DNA of 64,000 bases from Azospirillum rugosum (lineage in GTDB: Bacteria > Pseudomonadota > Alphaproteobacteria > Azospirillales > Azospirillaceae). Shown in pieces: positions 10,389 through 19,478 of this stretch. The DNA is taken from NCBI RefSeq assembly GCF_017876155.1, contig NZ_JAGINP010000001.1, forward strand, positions 248,001-312,000. Reading direction: 5' to 3'. The notes under the pieces are model-generated. The model did no database searches and was not told the origin of the DNA. It saw nothing but the letters and a program-made list of their open reading frames with translations. How positions within the stretch are numbered: position 1 is the stretch's first letter; every line of letters starts with the position of its first letter. The position numbers and the translations under genes are program-made.

Positions 10389-11375
10389 ATGGCTTTCGCG
10401 TCCACCGACGGGGCGGTCGCCGGGCTGCGGCGGCGCCACAAGATCGGCAACCTCGTGCAATCCCTCCTGCTGCTTTGCGGCATGGTGCTGATGCTGGCGC
10501 TGTGCGGCTGGATTCTCGCCGGGGCGGACGGCTTGGTGTGGGCCCTGGTCGGCGGCGGCGTGAGCCTTCTGCTCAGCCCGCGCCTGTCGCCGCGCGTGAT
10601 CCTGGGCATGTTCGGCGCGCGCCGGTTGTCCTACGCCGACGCGCCGCGGCTGTTCGAGACGGTGGGCGCCATCGCGCGCCGCGCCGGCCTGCCGGCCCCG
10701 CCGGAGCTGTGGTACATCGCCAGCCCCACCCTGAACGCCTTCGCCGTCGGGCGCCGCCGGCAGTCGGCCATCGCCGTGACGGACGGGCTGCTCCGTTCGC
10801 TCGACCTGCGCGAACTGGCGGGCGTGCTGGCGCACGAGATCAGCCACATCCGCAACAACGACCTTGCGGTTATGGGCCTCGCCGACACGGTGACCAACCT
10901 GACGCGGCTGATGTCGCTGTTCGGAATCGCGCTGCTGATCGTCAACCTGCCGCTGCTGGTCATGCAGCCGGAGGCCATGCCCTGGCTGCTCATCCTGCTG
11001 CTGATCGCCGCACCCTGGGGCGGGGCGCTGATGCAGCTCGCCCTGGCGCGGACGCGGGAGTTCGACGCCGACCTCGACGCCGCCCACCTGACCGGCGACC
11101 CGGAGGGGATCGCCACGGCGCTCGCCCGCATCGACGGGCTGCAGCGCGGCCCATGGGAGGGGATCCGCTTTCCAGGCCGCCGCGCCCAGGCCATCCCGTC
11201 GCTTCTGCGCACCCATCCCCACACGGAGGAGCGCGTCCGCCGCCTGATGGAGCTGGGCGCCGGCCGGCGGACCCCGCAGCCGGCCTTTCCGGGGCTCGAC
11301 CGGACGCCGCTTCCGCTCGTCCTGCCGCGGGCGGTGCGCCGGCCGCGGTACCGGCTGGGCGGCTACTGGTACTGA
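10389..11375 (+). CDS. M48-family (HtpX-like) membrane zinc metalloprotease
   Basis: A 328-residue protein. Two transmembrane helices lie near residues 24-62, followed by the zinc motif HEISH (in GVLAHEISHIRNNDLAVMG) and two more hydrophobic helices (about 172-215). The third zinc ligand is in TREFDADLDAAHLTGDP. A C-terminal Arg/Pro-rich tail ends GGYWY. The layout matches HtpX-like proteases, which cleave misfolded inner-membrane proteins with the active site facing the cytosol. Divergence from the cbpA-cbpM chaperone genes is consistent with a protein-quality-control locus. Confidence 0.9.
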   Translation: MAFASTDGAVAGLRRRHKIGNLVQSLLLLCGMVLMLALCGWILAGADGLVWALVGGGVSLLLSPRLSPRVILGMFGARRLSYADAPRLFETVGAIARRAGLPAPPELWYIASPTLNAFAVGRRRQSAIAVTDGLLRSLDLRELAGVLAHEISHIRNNDLAVMGLADTVTNLTRLMSLFGIALLIVNLPLLVMQPEAMPWLLILLLIAAPWGGALMQLALARTREFDADLDAAHLTGDPEGIATALARIDGLQRGPWEGIRFPGRRAQAIPSLLRTHPHTEERVRRLMELGAGRRTPQPAFPGLDRTPLPLVLPRAVRRPRYRLGGYWY

Positions 11376-11471
11376 ACGGTTACAGCCTGCGACCCCGCCT
11401 CTCCTGGACTCCCGCCTATTGCCCCGGTAGAACCGGAATCCTGCGGTTGGCTGAAGAGGCGGGTCTCCTCC

Positions 11472-13442
11472 ATGACCTTTCAAGGGCGTTTGATCCTTCT
11501 GATCACCGGGCTGGTGACTCTGGCGGTGCTGTCGATCACGGCGATGCTGGCCTGGACGACGCACGCCTCGATGCTCGCGCGGATCGAGACGGACAGCCGC
11601 CTCGCCGCGGCGCTGCTCGCCCGGTCGGCGGTCCAGGCGCGCGAAATCCCGCGCGACGTGGAGGCCCTGCTGGGCGAACGCCTGCTGTCGGAGGCGACGC
11701 TGTCCGCGCACATCGTCGCCCTGATGGAAGGGGCGAAGGCCGCGCCGAAGCCGATCAGCGACCGCTTCAAGGCGATCGCCGAGGCCGGCGGCCCCGACGA
11801 GGTGTGGGTGACCGACAACCGCGGCCGCGCCTACATCCACAACCTGCCGGGCCCGGACATCACCTTCGGGGCCGACGCCAAGGCGCAGCCGCAGCACGCA
11901 CCCTTCTACGGCCTGCTGAACCGCGCGCCGGAGAAGGTGGTGACCGATGCCGCCACCGAAGGCGGAAAGCTGATGAAGTTCGCCGGCGTCGCGGGCGTGG
12001 ACAAGCCGCGCATCGTGCAGGTCGGCGCTGATGTCCGGCGCCTGGGCGATATCGCCCGCAAGGCCGGCACCGACGGGCTGATGGAGGCCTTCGTCGCCAC
12101 CAAGGCCATCGACGGCGCCTGGCTGCTCGACAGCGCCGGGCGTCAACTGGTGCGGGCCGCAGCACCCGGTGACGGCGGGCCGCTGTCGGACGCCGCCATC
12201 GAGGCCGCCAAGGCCGCGACCGCCGCCGGCGAGGTCCGCACGCTGCGCGAGGGCGCCTTCCTGACGGCCTTCGCCCCGGTGAAGCCGGCGGGCGGGCAGG
12301 GGGCAGGAACCGCCGTGGTCCGTGTGCCGGCCGCCGACGCCTCCGCCGTCGTGGCGCGGGAGGCCAAGGTCGGCGTGCTGATCGGGGCCGTGGTGCTGGC
12401 ACTCGGAATCGCCGCCGCGGTCCGCTTCGCGCGCCGCCAGATGGCCCCGATCGAGCGGCTGGGCGAAGCCGTGGCCGCCGTGGAGGCCGGCCGCTTCAAC
12501 CCCTTCACCCTGAACGACGCGATGGAGCGCAACGACGAGATGGGCCGGCTGGCCCGCGTCTTCCGCAGCATGGCGTTGGAGGCGAGCGCCCGCGAGGAGA
12601 CGCTGGACGCCCAGCTGGTCATGAAGTCGGCCGAGCTGGAGACCAAGACCGAGAAGCTTGCCGCCGCCGAGTGCCTGATCGAGGAAGAGCAGCGTGCCGC
12701 CCGCGACGTGCAGGCGAGCCTTCTGCCGCGCCAGCTCCCCACCGGCCGCGACAGCCAGTTCCACGGCCTGCTGATTCCCGGCGCCACCGTCAGCGGCGAT
12801 TTCTACGACGTGATCGAGCTGGACGAGACCCGCACCCTGATGGTGGTCGCCGGCGTGTCCGGCGGCGGCGTCCCGGCGGCCTTCCTGATGCTGCTGGTCC
12901 GCGGCGCCATCCGCGAGCTGGTGCGCGCCGACTCCACGCCGGCCGCGATCCTGGCCGGGGCCAACGACCTGCTGTGCGGGCAAAGCCCCTTCGACGGCTT
13001 CGCCACCGCCTTCGTGGCGCTCTACGACCGCAGCACCGGCATGCTGCGCCATTCCAGCGCCGGCAACCGCGCGCCCTGCCGGGTGCTGGCGGACGGCACG
13101 GTGCAGGCGCTGGCGGATGCCGGAGGCCCGGCGCTCGGCGTCCGCAAGGGCGTTCCCTATGGCGAGGCGATCATCCGGCTCGACCAGGAGGACACGCTGT
13201 TCCTGTGCACCGACGGGCTGCTGCGGGCGCCCAACGCGGAGCGCGAGCCCTTCGGGGAAGAGCGGCTGGCCGCCGCCCTGGCGCACGGCCACGGCCGGTC
13301 GGCGCGCGACCGGATCGAAACCGTGCTGCACGCGCTGGGCAATCACGTGGGCACCCAGGGCCTTGCCGGCGACGTCGTCTGCCTGACCGTCCGCCGCCTG
13401 CTGCCCGCGGCCGAGGTGGTGGTGGAGGCGACCCCGGCGTAA
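11472..13442 (+). CDS. Membrane sensor with HAMP and SpoIIE-type PP2C phosphatase domain
   Basis: A 656-residue protein. It has a transmembrane helix at about 7-27, an extracytoplasmic sensing region (30-295) with Cache-like features (VWVTDNRGRAYIHN and a second GAWLLDSAGRQLVRA repeat), a second helix (about 299-318), HAMP (about 319-370), a coiled coil and a SpoIIE/PP2C domain (about 415-645). Metal-site residues D443 and D446 (SGDFYD), D581 (TDGL) and D634 (GDVV) are present. The usual GDVSG motif reads AGVSG, with Gly at 461 instead of Asp. Such proteins normally dephosphorylate anti-sigma-factor antagonists. No such partner is adjacent. Confidence 0.9.
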   Translation: MTFQGRLILLITGLVTLAVLSITAMLAWTTHASMLARIETDSRLAAALLARSAVQAREIPRDVEALLGERLLSEATLSAHIVALMEGAKAAPKPISDRFKAIAEAGGPDEVWVTDNRGRAYIHNLPGPDITFGADAKAQPQHAPFYGLLNRAPEKVVTDAATEGGKLMKFAGVAGVDKPRIVQVGADVRRLGDIARKAGTDGLMEAFVATKAIDGAWLLDSAGRQLVRAAAPGDGGPLSDAAIEAAKAATAAGEVRTLREGAFLTAFAPVKPAGGQGAGTAVVRVPAADASAVVAREAKVGVLIGAVVLALGIAAAVRFARRQMAPIERLGEAVAAVEAGRFNPFTLNDAMERNDEMGRLARVFRSMALEASAREETLDAQLVMKSAELETKTEKLAAAECLIEEEQRAARDVQASLLPRQLPTGRDSQFHGLLIPGATVSGDFYDVIELDETRTLMVVAGVSGGGVPAAFLMLLVRGAIRELVRADSTPAAILAGANDLLCGQSPFDGFATAFVALYDRSTGMLRHSSAGNRAPCRVLADGTVQALADAGGPALGVRKGVPYGEAIIRLDQEDTLFLCTDGLLRAPNAEREPFGEERLAAALAHGHGRSARDRIETVLHALGNHVGTQGLAGDVVCLTVRRLLPAAEVVVEATPA

Positions 13443-13533
13443 TTCGCCGGGTCGGCGCGCCCGTTCAGGCAAGGTTCAGCTGCGGTCGTCCAGAATGGCG
13501 GGAACGAACGATTCTGCCAAACGGAGGACGACC

Positions 13534-14106
13534 ATGTCCAACCCCGCCCTGTCGAGTCCCGCCAAGGATCGCTACGACCTGCCCATGCAGGCCCTGCACT
13601 GGGCCATCGCGCTGCTGATCATCGCCGCCTTCGTCCTGATCCAGGTCCTGGACGGCATGCCCCGCGGACCGGAGCGCAGCGCGCTCATGGGCGTGCACAA
13701 GTCGGTGGGCGCCACCGTGATGCTGCTTGTCGTCCTGCGGCTCGTCTGGCGTTACGTCAGCCCGCCGCCGGCCCTGCCCGCGGGAACGTCGCCGCTGATG
13801 GCGCTGGCCGCCAAGGGCGGGCATGTGGCGCTCTACGTCCTGATGATCGCCGTGCCGGTCGTCGGCGTCCTGATGTCGCAGGCCAATGGCCGCCCGGTCG
13901 AGGTCTGGGGCCTGTTCACGCTGCCGACGCTGCTGGGCGAGAACAAGGACCTCGGCCACCTGCTGGAAGAGGCGCACGAGGTCCTGGGCAACCTGATCCT
14001 GATCGTCGCCGGCCTGCACGCCGCCGCGGCCATGTTCCACCAGTATGTGCTGAAGGACGGCGCGCTGACGCGGATGCTGCCGTGGGGCGCGCGGGAGGTG
14101 CGGTGA
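13534..14106 (+). CDS. Cytochrome b561
   Basis: A 190-residue four-helix membrane protein of the bacterial b561 family. Haem-ligand histidines occur in ALHWAIALL (helix 1), MGVHKSVGATVM (helix 2), GGHVALYVLMI (helix 3) and EEAHEVLGNLILIVAGLHAAAAMFH (helix 4). These proteins move electrons between quinol and other acceptors at the inner membrane. ATG 13534 is chosen because GGAGG lies 8 bp upstream; a longer frame begins at 13495. No partner gene is adjacent. Confidence 0.9.
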   Translation: MSNPALSSPAKDRYDLPMQALHWAIALLIIAAFVLIQVLDGMPRGPERSALMGVHKSVGATVMLLVVLRLVWRYVSPPPALPAGTSPLMALAAKGGHVALYVLMIAVPVVGVLMSQANGRPVEVWGLFTLPTLLGENKDLGHLLEEAHEVLGNLILIVAGLHAAAAMFHQYVLKDGALTRMLPWGAREVR

Positions 14107-14110
14107 GGGG

Positions 14111-14241
14111 GAGTGGTCGCACTGGGCCCCCACCCTAACCCTCCCCCACCTTCGGCGAGGGAGGGAACTCCGCCGCTCGACGCTTAAAGCCCTCCCCCGC
14201 GAAGTGGGGGAGGGTTGGGTGGGGGCCCTGTGCGACCACTC
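14111..14241. repeat. Long intergenic inverted repeat between convergent genes
   Basis: The outer arms GAGTGGTCGCAC (14111-14122) and its exact complement (14230-14241) are followed inward by GC-rich arms of the type GGGCCCCCACCCTAACCCTC and its near complement. Together they make a roughly 45-bp imperfect stem. The centre carries a smaller CCCTCCCC palindrome. The whole element fills the gap between cytochrome b561 and the next, convergent gene and would block read-through in both directions. Confidence 0.82.
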
Positions 14242-14253
14242 ACCCCCACCACC

Positions 14254-14577
14254 TCAATGCCGCGCGGCCTTGTGGTCGCCGTGCTCGCGTTTCTCGGCGG
14301 TGTCGCGGCCGATCAGCTTGTTGAAGTTGGACCCTTCCTCATAGAGCAGCGCCAGCTTCGAGTCCTCGAACTGCTTGAAGAACTCGTCCCATTGGATTTC
14401 TTCCAGCTCGTCGTGGTCGGACTGCCGGGCCTTCGGGAACATCAGGCGCAGCAGGCCGACGCCGGTCTTCCGGCTCTTGGTGCCTTCATGGTGGGTGCTG
14501 CGCACGACGGCGGGCTTTCCCCCGTGGCTTTCGGCCCAATGGCGGATTTCGTCGTGGTCGGTCGTCGTCTTTGCCAT
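14254..14577 (-). CDS. Small conserved hypothetical protein
   Basis: A 107-residue soluble protein (MAKTTTDHDEIRHWAESHGG), with a conserved acidic core ELEEIQWDEFFKQFEDSKLALLYEE. It belongs to a small family of alpha-proteobacteria that databases sometimes mislabel as glucan-branching enzyme; nothing here supports that activity. ATG 14577 follows GGGAG at 8 bp. It lies 59 bp downstream of the topoisomerase IB gene on the same strand and is probably co-transcribed with it. Confidence 0.72.
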   Translation of the reverse strand: MAKTTTDHDEIRHWAESHGGKPAVVRSTHHEGTKSRKTGVGLLRLMFPKARQSDHDELEEIQWDEFFKQFEDSKLALLYEEGSNFNKLIGRDTAEKREHGDHKAARH

Positions 14578-14636
14578 GGCGGTTCTCCCGGTTCCTTCCC
14601 TTAAGGGTGACTTCTCTTCCACGAGAACAGCCGGGC

Positions 14637-15770
14637 TCACGCGGCGTTGCGCCGCTCATTGCGCCGCCGGGCACCCTCGCTGGCGCGGGCACGGGTTTCC
14701 CGTTCCAGCCGTTCGCGCAGGAAGGCGAGCACCGCGGCCTCCTCCGCGTCGAGCCCGGACAGATCCTCGCGAAGCTCCGTCTCCACCTCGCGCTTCAGCG
14801 ATTGCAGCAGGTCGCCCTCCAGGTAGGCGTCCAGCACCTCCGGATGCACGTAGCTCTTGCGGCAGACGCTGGCCGTGTTGCCGAGGCGGGAGGCCACCTG
14901 CTCGATGGCGCGGGTGACGTTGCGCTTCGCCTTGGTCTTGTTGTCGAAGCTCTCGAACTCCTTCAGCGCCATGGCGGCGAGCACCGTGCCGGCCCAGGTG
15001 CGGAAGTCCTTGGCGGTGAAATCCTGGCCGGTGATGGCCCGCAGGTAGTCGTTCACATCGCCGGACGCGATGGCGTGCCGTTCCCCGTCCTGGTCCATAT
15101 ACTGGAACAGCTCTTCGCCCGGCACGTCCTGGCAGGCCCGGACGACGCGGGCGAGCCGGCGGTCCTTCAGCGAGACGTTCCACTCCTTTCCCGACTTTCC
15201 CTTGAAGGAGAAGCGGATTTCCGAGCCTTCGATGTCCGCGTGGTCATCGCGGAGCGTGGTCAGGCCGTAGCTCTGGTTCTCGCGGGCGTAGGTCTCGTTG
15301 CCGACGCGGATCAGGGTGGTCTCCAGCAGGCGGACGACGGTCGCCAGCACCTTCTCCCGCGGCAGCCCGCGGCGGGACAGATCCTCGTCCACGCGCTGGC
15401 GGATGGCGGGCAGGGCGCGGCAGAACTCCAGCATGCGGCCGAACTTCGTGCCCTCGCGCATTTCGGTCCAGCGGGGGTGGTAGCGGTACTGCTTGCGCCC
15501 CTTGTCGTCGCGCCCCGTGGCCTGGAGATGCCCCTCCGGCTCGGTGCAGATCCAAACGTCGCGGTAGGCCGGCGGGATCGCCAGCTTGCGGATGCGTGCC
15601 AGCGTATCCTCCTCCGTCACCGTCTGCCCGTCCGGCCATTTGTAGGTGAAGCCCTTGCCGGCCCGTCGCCGACGGATGCCCGGCTCCTCGTCGGAGACGT
15701 AGATGAGGCCGGCGCAGGCCGCGGCCTCCTTCGAATCGGCTTGCAGGTCGGTGGGGATGGAGCCATCCAT
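14637..15770 (-). CDS. DNA topoisomerase IB (eukaryotic/poxvirus-like)
   Basis: A 377-residue type IB topoisomerase. The N-terminal domain (GFTYKWPDGQTV, RIRKLAIPPAYRDVWIC) is typical of the bacterial family. The catalytic domain contains RVGNETY (R155), KGKSGKEW, DFRTWAGT (R257) and the nucleophilic tyrosine Y307 in CRKSYVHPEVL. These enzymes nick one strand through a 3'-phosphotyrosine and relax supercoils without ATP. The C-terminal 45 residues are a charged helical extension. It shares an apparent operon with the small gene downstream. An accessory enzyme rather than the housekeeping topoisomerase. Confidence 0.95.
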   Translation of the reverse strand: MDGSIPTDLQADSKEAAACAGLIYVSDEEPGIRRRRAGKGFTYKWPDGQTVTEEDTLARIRKLAIPPAYRDVWICTEPEGHLQATGRDDKGRKQYRYHPRWTEMREGTKFGRMLEFCRALPAIRQRVDEDLSRRGLPREKVLATVVRLLETTLIRVGNETYARENQSYGLTTLRDDHADIEGSEIRFSFKGKSGKEWNVSLKDRRLARVVRACQDVPGEELFQYMDQDGERHAIASGDVNDYLRAITGQDFTAKDFRTWAGTVLAAMALKEFESFDNKTKAKRNVTRAIEQVASRLGNTASVCRKSYVHPEVLDAYLEGDLLQSLKREVETELREDLSGLDAEEAAVLAFLRERLERETRARASEGARRRNERRNAA

Positions 15771-15931
15771 ATCGGAAACCTATGAGGTCGGAACCTTTTG
15801 GCGGAATTCTTCCTTTCAACGGGGGCCGGAGCTTTTTGGTTGCGCGGGGTTGCGGTTGACGAGATGGCGAAGAGTTTCTTCGCACGTGCAAAAGCCCTAT
15901 CCTGGCCGCCGTGCCCTACGGGAGAGTGACG

Positions 15932-16261
15932 ATGGAAGAAACCAAGCTGACCGCCGCCCTGCCCAACATGGACATCCAGATCCTGCACCGGGAGGACCCG
16001 GAGCGCGGGGCCGAAATGATCGCGGTGCAGATCACGGCGACACCGTCCTTCGACGCCGCGCTCGGTCAGTTCGGGCCTGCGCTGATGAGACAGATGCTGC
16101 AGAACACCGCTTCGAATCCGATGATGGCGAACCCCCTGATGGCGAACCCGATGATGGCGCTGTGGGCCGCACCGATGCAGGCCTGGACGCAGGCGTGGAC
16201 CGGGATGGTGCGGCAGGCCTGGGCGCCGTGGCTGCGCTTGCCGGCTGGTGACCAAAAGTAG
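15932..16261 (+). CDS. Methionine-rich small hypothetical protein
   Basis: A 109-residue protein starting at ATG 15932, with GGGAGAG upstream. The first half is ordinary (LPNMDIQILHREDPERGAEM). The second half has a repeated Met/Asn/Pro motif (NPMMANPLMANPMMALW), then an amphipathic Trp-rich end (AWTQAWTGMVRQAWAPW). The repeat lies at residues about 68-82. No family is recognised. The Met/Trp-rich end might bind membranes or a partner protein. Confidence 0.65.
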   Translation: MEETKLTAALPNMDIQILHREDPERGAEMIAVQITATPSFDAALGQFGPALMRQMLQNTASNPMMANPLMANPMMALWAAPMQAWTQAWTGMVRQAWAPWLRLPAGDQK

Positions 16262-16325
16262 CCGGGTAACCAATCGTTAGGGGGAGGGGCCGACCCTTCG
16301 CACGGGTTTCCTGCGGAGGGTGGCG

Positions 16326-17960
16326 ATGGCCCCGGGTTCGTCTTGGCTGCGCGGTGCGGCCCTTTACCAGATCTATCCGCTCAGCTTCCTGGACCGGAAC
16401 GGCGACGGCTGGGGCGACCTCGACGGCGTGCTGGACGGCATCGACCACGTGGCGTCGCTGGGGGTGGATGGGGTGTGGATCAGCCCCTTCTACCCGTCGC
16501 CGCTGAAGGATTTCGGCTACGACATCACCGACCACCGCGCCATCGATCCGCGCATGGGCCGGCTGGCGACCTTCGATCACATCGTGCACAAGGCGCATCT
16601 GCGCGGGCTGAAGGTGATCGTCGACCTGGTCTGCGGCCACACCTCCGACGCGCACCCCTGGTTCGCGGCCAGCCGCCGCGCCCGCGACGGGGAGTTCGCG
16701 GACTGGTACGTCTGGGCCGACCCGCGGCCGGACGGCACGCCGCCCAACAACTGGCTGTCGGTGTTCGGCGGGGCCGCCTGGACCTGGGAGCCGCGGCGGC
16801 GCCAGTACTACCTGCACCATTTCCTGTCGAGCCAGCCATCGCTGAACCTGCACAACCCGGTGGTGATGCAGGCGCTGTGCGACACCGCCGCCTTCTGGCT
16901 GGAGCGCGGCGTGGACGGCTTCCGCATCGACGCGGTGGATTTCTTCGCGCACGACCCGCAGCTGCGCTCCAACCCCTCGGTGGTGTGGAACGCGCCGGAG
17001 CCGCCGCTGAAGCCCTTTGCGCTGCAACGGCACCTCTACGACATGATGCACCCAAGCGTGCGTGACGTGGTGGCCCGGCTGCGCGAGGTCGTGGACCGGT
17101 ATCCGGGGCGGGTGCTGCTGGGCGAACTGTCAAGCCAGCCCGGCGCCGGCCAGCGCATCGCCTCCTACTGCGGGCCGCAAGGGCTGCACGCCGCCTACAC
17201 CCTGGCGCTGGCCAAGCAGCCCTTCACGGCCAAGGGTTTCGCCAGCGCGCTGAACGGGACGCCGCGGCCGGAGTCGATCTGCTGGAGCTTCTCCAACCAC
17301 GACGTGGAGCGCGCGGCCAGCCGTTGGCTGCCGGCCGGCGCCGATCCGGAGCGCTTCAACGCGCTGCTGGCCTCGCTGTTCGCGGCGCTGCCCGGCACCG
17401 TCTGCCTGTACCAGGGGGAGGAACTGGCGCTGCCCAACGCGGCGCTGGAGCACCACCAGCTCCGTGATCCCTTCGGCATCACCTACTGGCCGGAGTTCCA
17501 GGGGCGCGACGGCAGCCGCACGCCAATCCCTTGGCGGAGCGACGCGTCGAACGCCGGATTCTCCACCGCGCGGGAGCCCTGGCTGCCGGTGGCCGAAACC
17601 CACCGGGCGCTGGCCGTCGACGCGCAGGAGCGCCGCCCGGGAAGCCCGCTGGACATCTGGCGCCAAGCCTTCCGTGTGCGGCGCAACCACGCGGCCCTAA
17701 CCGCGGGCGGCGTGGAGGCCGTGGAGGACAAGGGCTCCGTCCTCGCGTTCGAGCGTGTGGCGGACGGGGAGAGCCTGCTGGCCGCCTTCAACTTCGCCGA
17801 CGAGCCGGCCGAGTATTCCCTGAAACGCAAGCCGCAACTTGTCGCACTCGACCTGCCGCGCCCGCCCGGCGCGCCGGCGCCGGAGGTCACCGCGGACGGT
17901 CGGACGCTGGTGCTGCCGCCGCTGTCGGCCTTCCTCGGGCTGCGCACCGGCGCGGGGTGA
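16326..17960 (+). CDS. GH13 alpha-glucosidase-type glycoside hydrolase
   Basis: A 544-residue (beta/alpha)8 enzyme of the alpha-amylase superfamily. The N-terminus LYQIYPLSFLDRNGDGWGDL is characteristic of oligo-1,6-glucosidase / alpha-glucosidase members. Catalytic residues are nucleophile D202 (DGFRIDAVDFF), acid/base E267 (LLGELSSQ) and transition-state D326 (FSNHDVERA). No signal peptide, so it is cytosolic. ATG 16326 follows GGAGGG; an in-frame GTG two codons earlier overlaps that site. Likely hydrolyses short alpha-glucosides such as maltose, isomaltose or trehalose-type sugars; exact substrate unclear. Confidence 0.93.
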   Translation: MAPGSSWLRGAALYQIYPLSFLDRNGDGWGDLDGVLDGIDHVASLGVDGVWISPFYPSPLKDFGYDITDHRAIDPRMGRLATFDHIVHKAHLRGLKVIVDLVCGHTSDAHPWFAASRRARDGEFADWYVWADPRPDGTPPNNWLSVFGGAAWTWEPRRRQYYLHHFLSSQPSLNLHNPVVMQALCDTAAFWLERGVDGFRIDAVDFFAHDPQLRSNPSVVWNAPEPPLKPFALQRHLYDMMHPSVRDVVARLREVVDRYPGRVLLGELSSQPGAGQRIASYCGPQGLHAAYTLALAKQPFTAKGFASALNGTPRPESICWSFSNHDVERAASRWLPAGADPERFNALLASLFAALPGTVCLYQGEELALPNAALEHHQLRDPFGITYWPEFQGRDGSRTPIPWRSDASNAGFSTAREPWLPVAETHRALAVDAQERRPGSPLDIWRQAFRVRRNHAALTAGGVEAVEDKGSVLAFERVADGESLLAAFNFADEPAEYSLKRKPQLVALDLPRPPGAPAPEVTADGRTLVLPPLSAFLGLRTGAG

Positions 17961-18103
17961 CCCAGCGTAGACCAGACATGCGGATTTATGCGGTGAAACG
18001 GTTCTAAAACACTGCTTTGTTACGCGGGTGAAAAATCCCCCGCAACAAGTGGTCCCGGAGACGTCCGGCCAAGCCCCTTGGAACCGTCGGGGAGGCAACG
18101 CCC

Positions 18104-19225
18104 ATGGGAGATAGAGTCGTGAAAAGACGTGCGTTTCTGAAGTCGGCGGGCGCCGGTGCGGCGGCGGCGGGTGCCGGCCTTGCGGTTGCCGGCGTGGCCG
18201 CCCCGGCCATCGCGCAGTCGCAGCCGGAGATCCAGTGGCGCCTGGCGTCGAGCTTCCCGAAGAGCACCGACGTCCTGATCGGCGCGTCGGAGGTCATCGC
18301 CCGCCGCGTCGCCGAGTCCACCGACGGCAAGTTCCAGATCCGCGTCCACGCCGCCGGCGAGCTGGTCCCCGGCCTCCAGGTGCTCGACGCCGTGCAGAAC
18401 GGCTCGGTCCAGTGCGGCCACACCTGCGGCTACTACTACGTCGGCAAGGATCCGACCTTCGCCTTCGACACGGCGATCCCCTTCGGTCCGAACGCGCGCC
18501 AGATGAACGCCTGGCTCCAGGCCGGCGGCCTGGACCTGATGCGCGCCTTCATGAAGAACCACAACGTCATCCAGTTCGCCGCGGGCAACACCGGCGTGCA
18601 GATGGGCGGCTGGTACCGCAAGGAAATCAAGACCGCCGCCGACTTCCAGGGCCTGAAGATCCGCATCGCCGGCATCGCCGGCCAGATCATGACCAAGTTG
18701 GGCGCCACCCCGACCCAGATCGCGGGCAGCGACGTCTACCCGGCGTTGGAGAAGGGCACCATCGACGCGACCGAGTTCGTCGGCCCGTACGACGATGAGA
18801 AGCTCGGCTTCTATCAGGTCGCCAAGTACTACTATTACCCGGGCTGGTGGGAAGGCGGACCGAACGTCTCGCTCTACGTCAACCTGCAGGAGTATGAAAA
18901 GCTCCCGAAGGCCTATCAGTCGATCCTGACGGCCGCCTGCGCCGAGGCCAACACCTACATGACGGCCCGTTACGACGCGGAGAACGCCAAGGCGCTGAAG
19001 CGTCTGGTCGCCAAGGGCGCCATCCTCCGCGCCTTCCCGCGCGACCTGATGGAGCAGGCGCACAAGATCGCCTTCGACCTGTACGACGAGATCTCCAAGA
19101 ACAACCAGAACTTCAAGACGATCTACGAGAACTGGAAGCCGTTCCTGGAAGAGACCCAGCTGTGGGCCCGCGTGGCCGAGCTGCCGTACGACAGCTTCGT
19201 AACCTCGGTCAGCGCCAAGAAGTAA
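18104..19225 (+). CDS. TRAP transporter substrate-binding protein (DctP family, TakP-like)
   Basis: A 373-residue periplasmic binding protein with a Tat-type signal (KRRAFLKSAGAGAAAAG, cleavage near AIAQS). The body has the DctP fold; GWYRKEIKTAADFQGLKIRI and the conserved arginine region, plus LWARVAELPYDSF at the end, resemble the 2-oxoacid-binding TakP group. GGAGG precedes ATG 18104. Members deliver organic acids to DctQ/DctM membrane subunits, but neither gene is adjacent, so this is an orphan binding protein whose permease must be elsewhere or which has another role. Confidence 0.93.
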   Translation: MGDRVVKRRAFLKSAGAGAAAAGAGLAVAGVAAPAIAQSQPEIQWRLASSFPKSTDVLIGASEVIARRVAESTDGKFQIRVHAAGELVPGLQVLDAVQNGSVQCGHTCGYYYVGKDPTFAFDTAIPFGPNARQMNAWLQAGGLDLMRAFMKNHNVIQFAAGNTGVQMGGWYRKEIKTAADFQGLKIRIAGIAGQIMTKLGATPTQIAGSDVYPALEKGTIDATEFVGPYDDEKLGFYQVAKYYYYPGWWEGGPNVSLYVNLQEYEKLPKAYQSILTAACAEANTYMTARYDAENAKALKRLVAKGAILRAFPRDLMEQAHKIAFDLYDEISKNNQNFKTIYENWKPFLEETQLWARVAELPYDSFVTSVSAKK

Positions 19226-19236
19226 CGGTATTGTTC

Positions 19237-19476
19237 CAAAGCCCCTCTCCCCTTGTGGGAGAGGGGTTGGGGTGAGGGGCGTTACGGGCGATAGCCTGGA
19301 GAAATGCTCGTCTTCGGTTGCTTGTGCTTGCTTCCGGCCGGCCAGAAGGCCGTCGCCACCCTCACCCCAACCCCTCTCCCCTCAAGGGAGAGGGGCTTTT
19401 TCTTACGGCGCCAGTCACTTACCGCATAAGCTAAGTATGTGAATACTTTAGCCCCGGCGGGAGAAGGGCTTTTTCT
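19237..19476. repeat. Cluster of CCCCTCTCCC-family palindromes
   Basis: One unit at about 19237-19280 and an inverted unit at about 19357-19404 are near-perfect complements of each other over 40 bp. Each also folds into its own 9-11-bp hairpin. A third partial unit ending in GGGCTTTTTCTT lies at 19458-19476. The group separates the convergent TRAP protein and GST genes and probably terminates both. The sequence matches the pair at 2829-2966. Confidence 0.75.
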
Positions 19477-19478
19477 TG

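Noticed and set aside
10179..13472. Very long open frame on the minus strand (over 1000 codons) opposite the M48 protease and SpoIIE genes
   Set aside because: Composition is Arg/Gly/His-rich with no domain, and both opposite-strand genes are clearly real. Long antisense frames are expected at this GC content.
14254..14577. 1,4-alpha-glucan branching enzyme label used for similar small proteins
   Set aside because: The protein has only 107 residues and none of the GH13 catalytic motifs.
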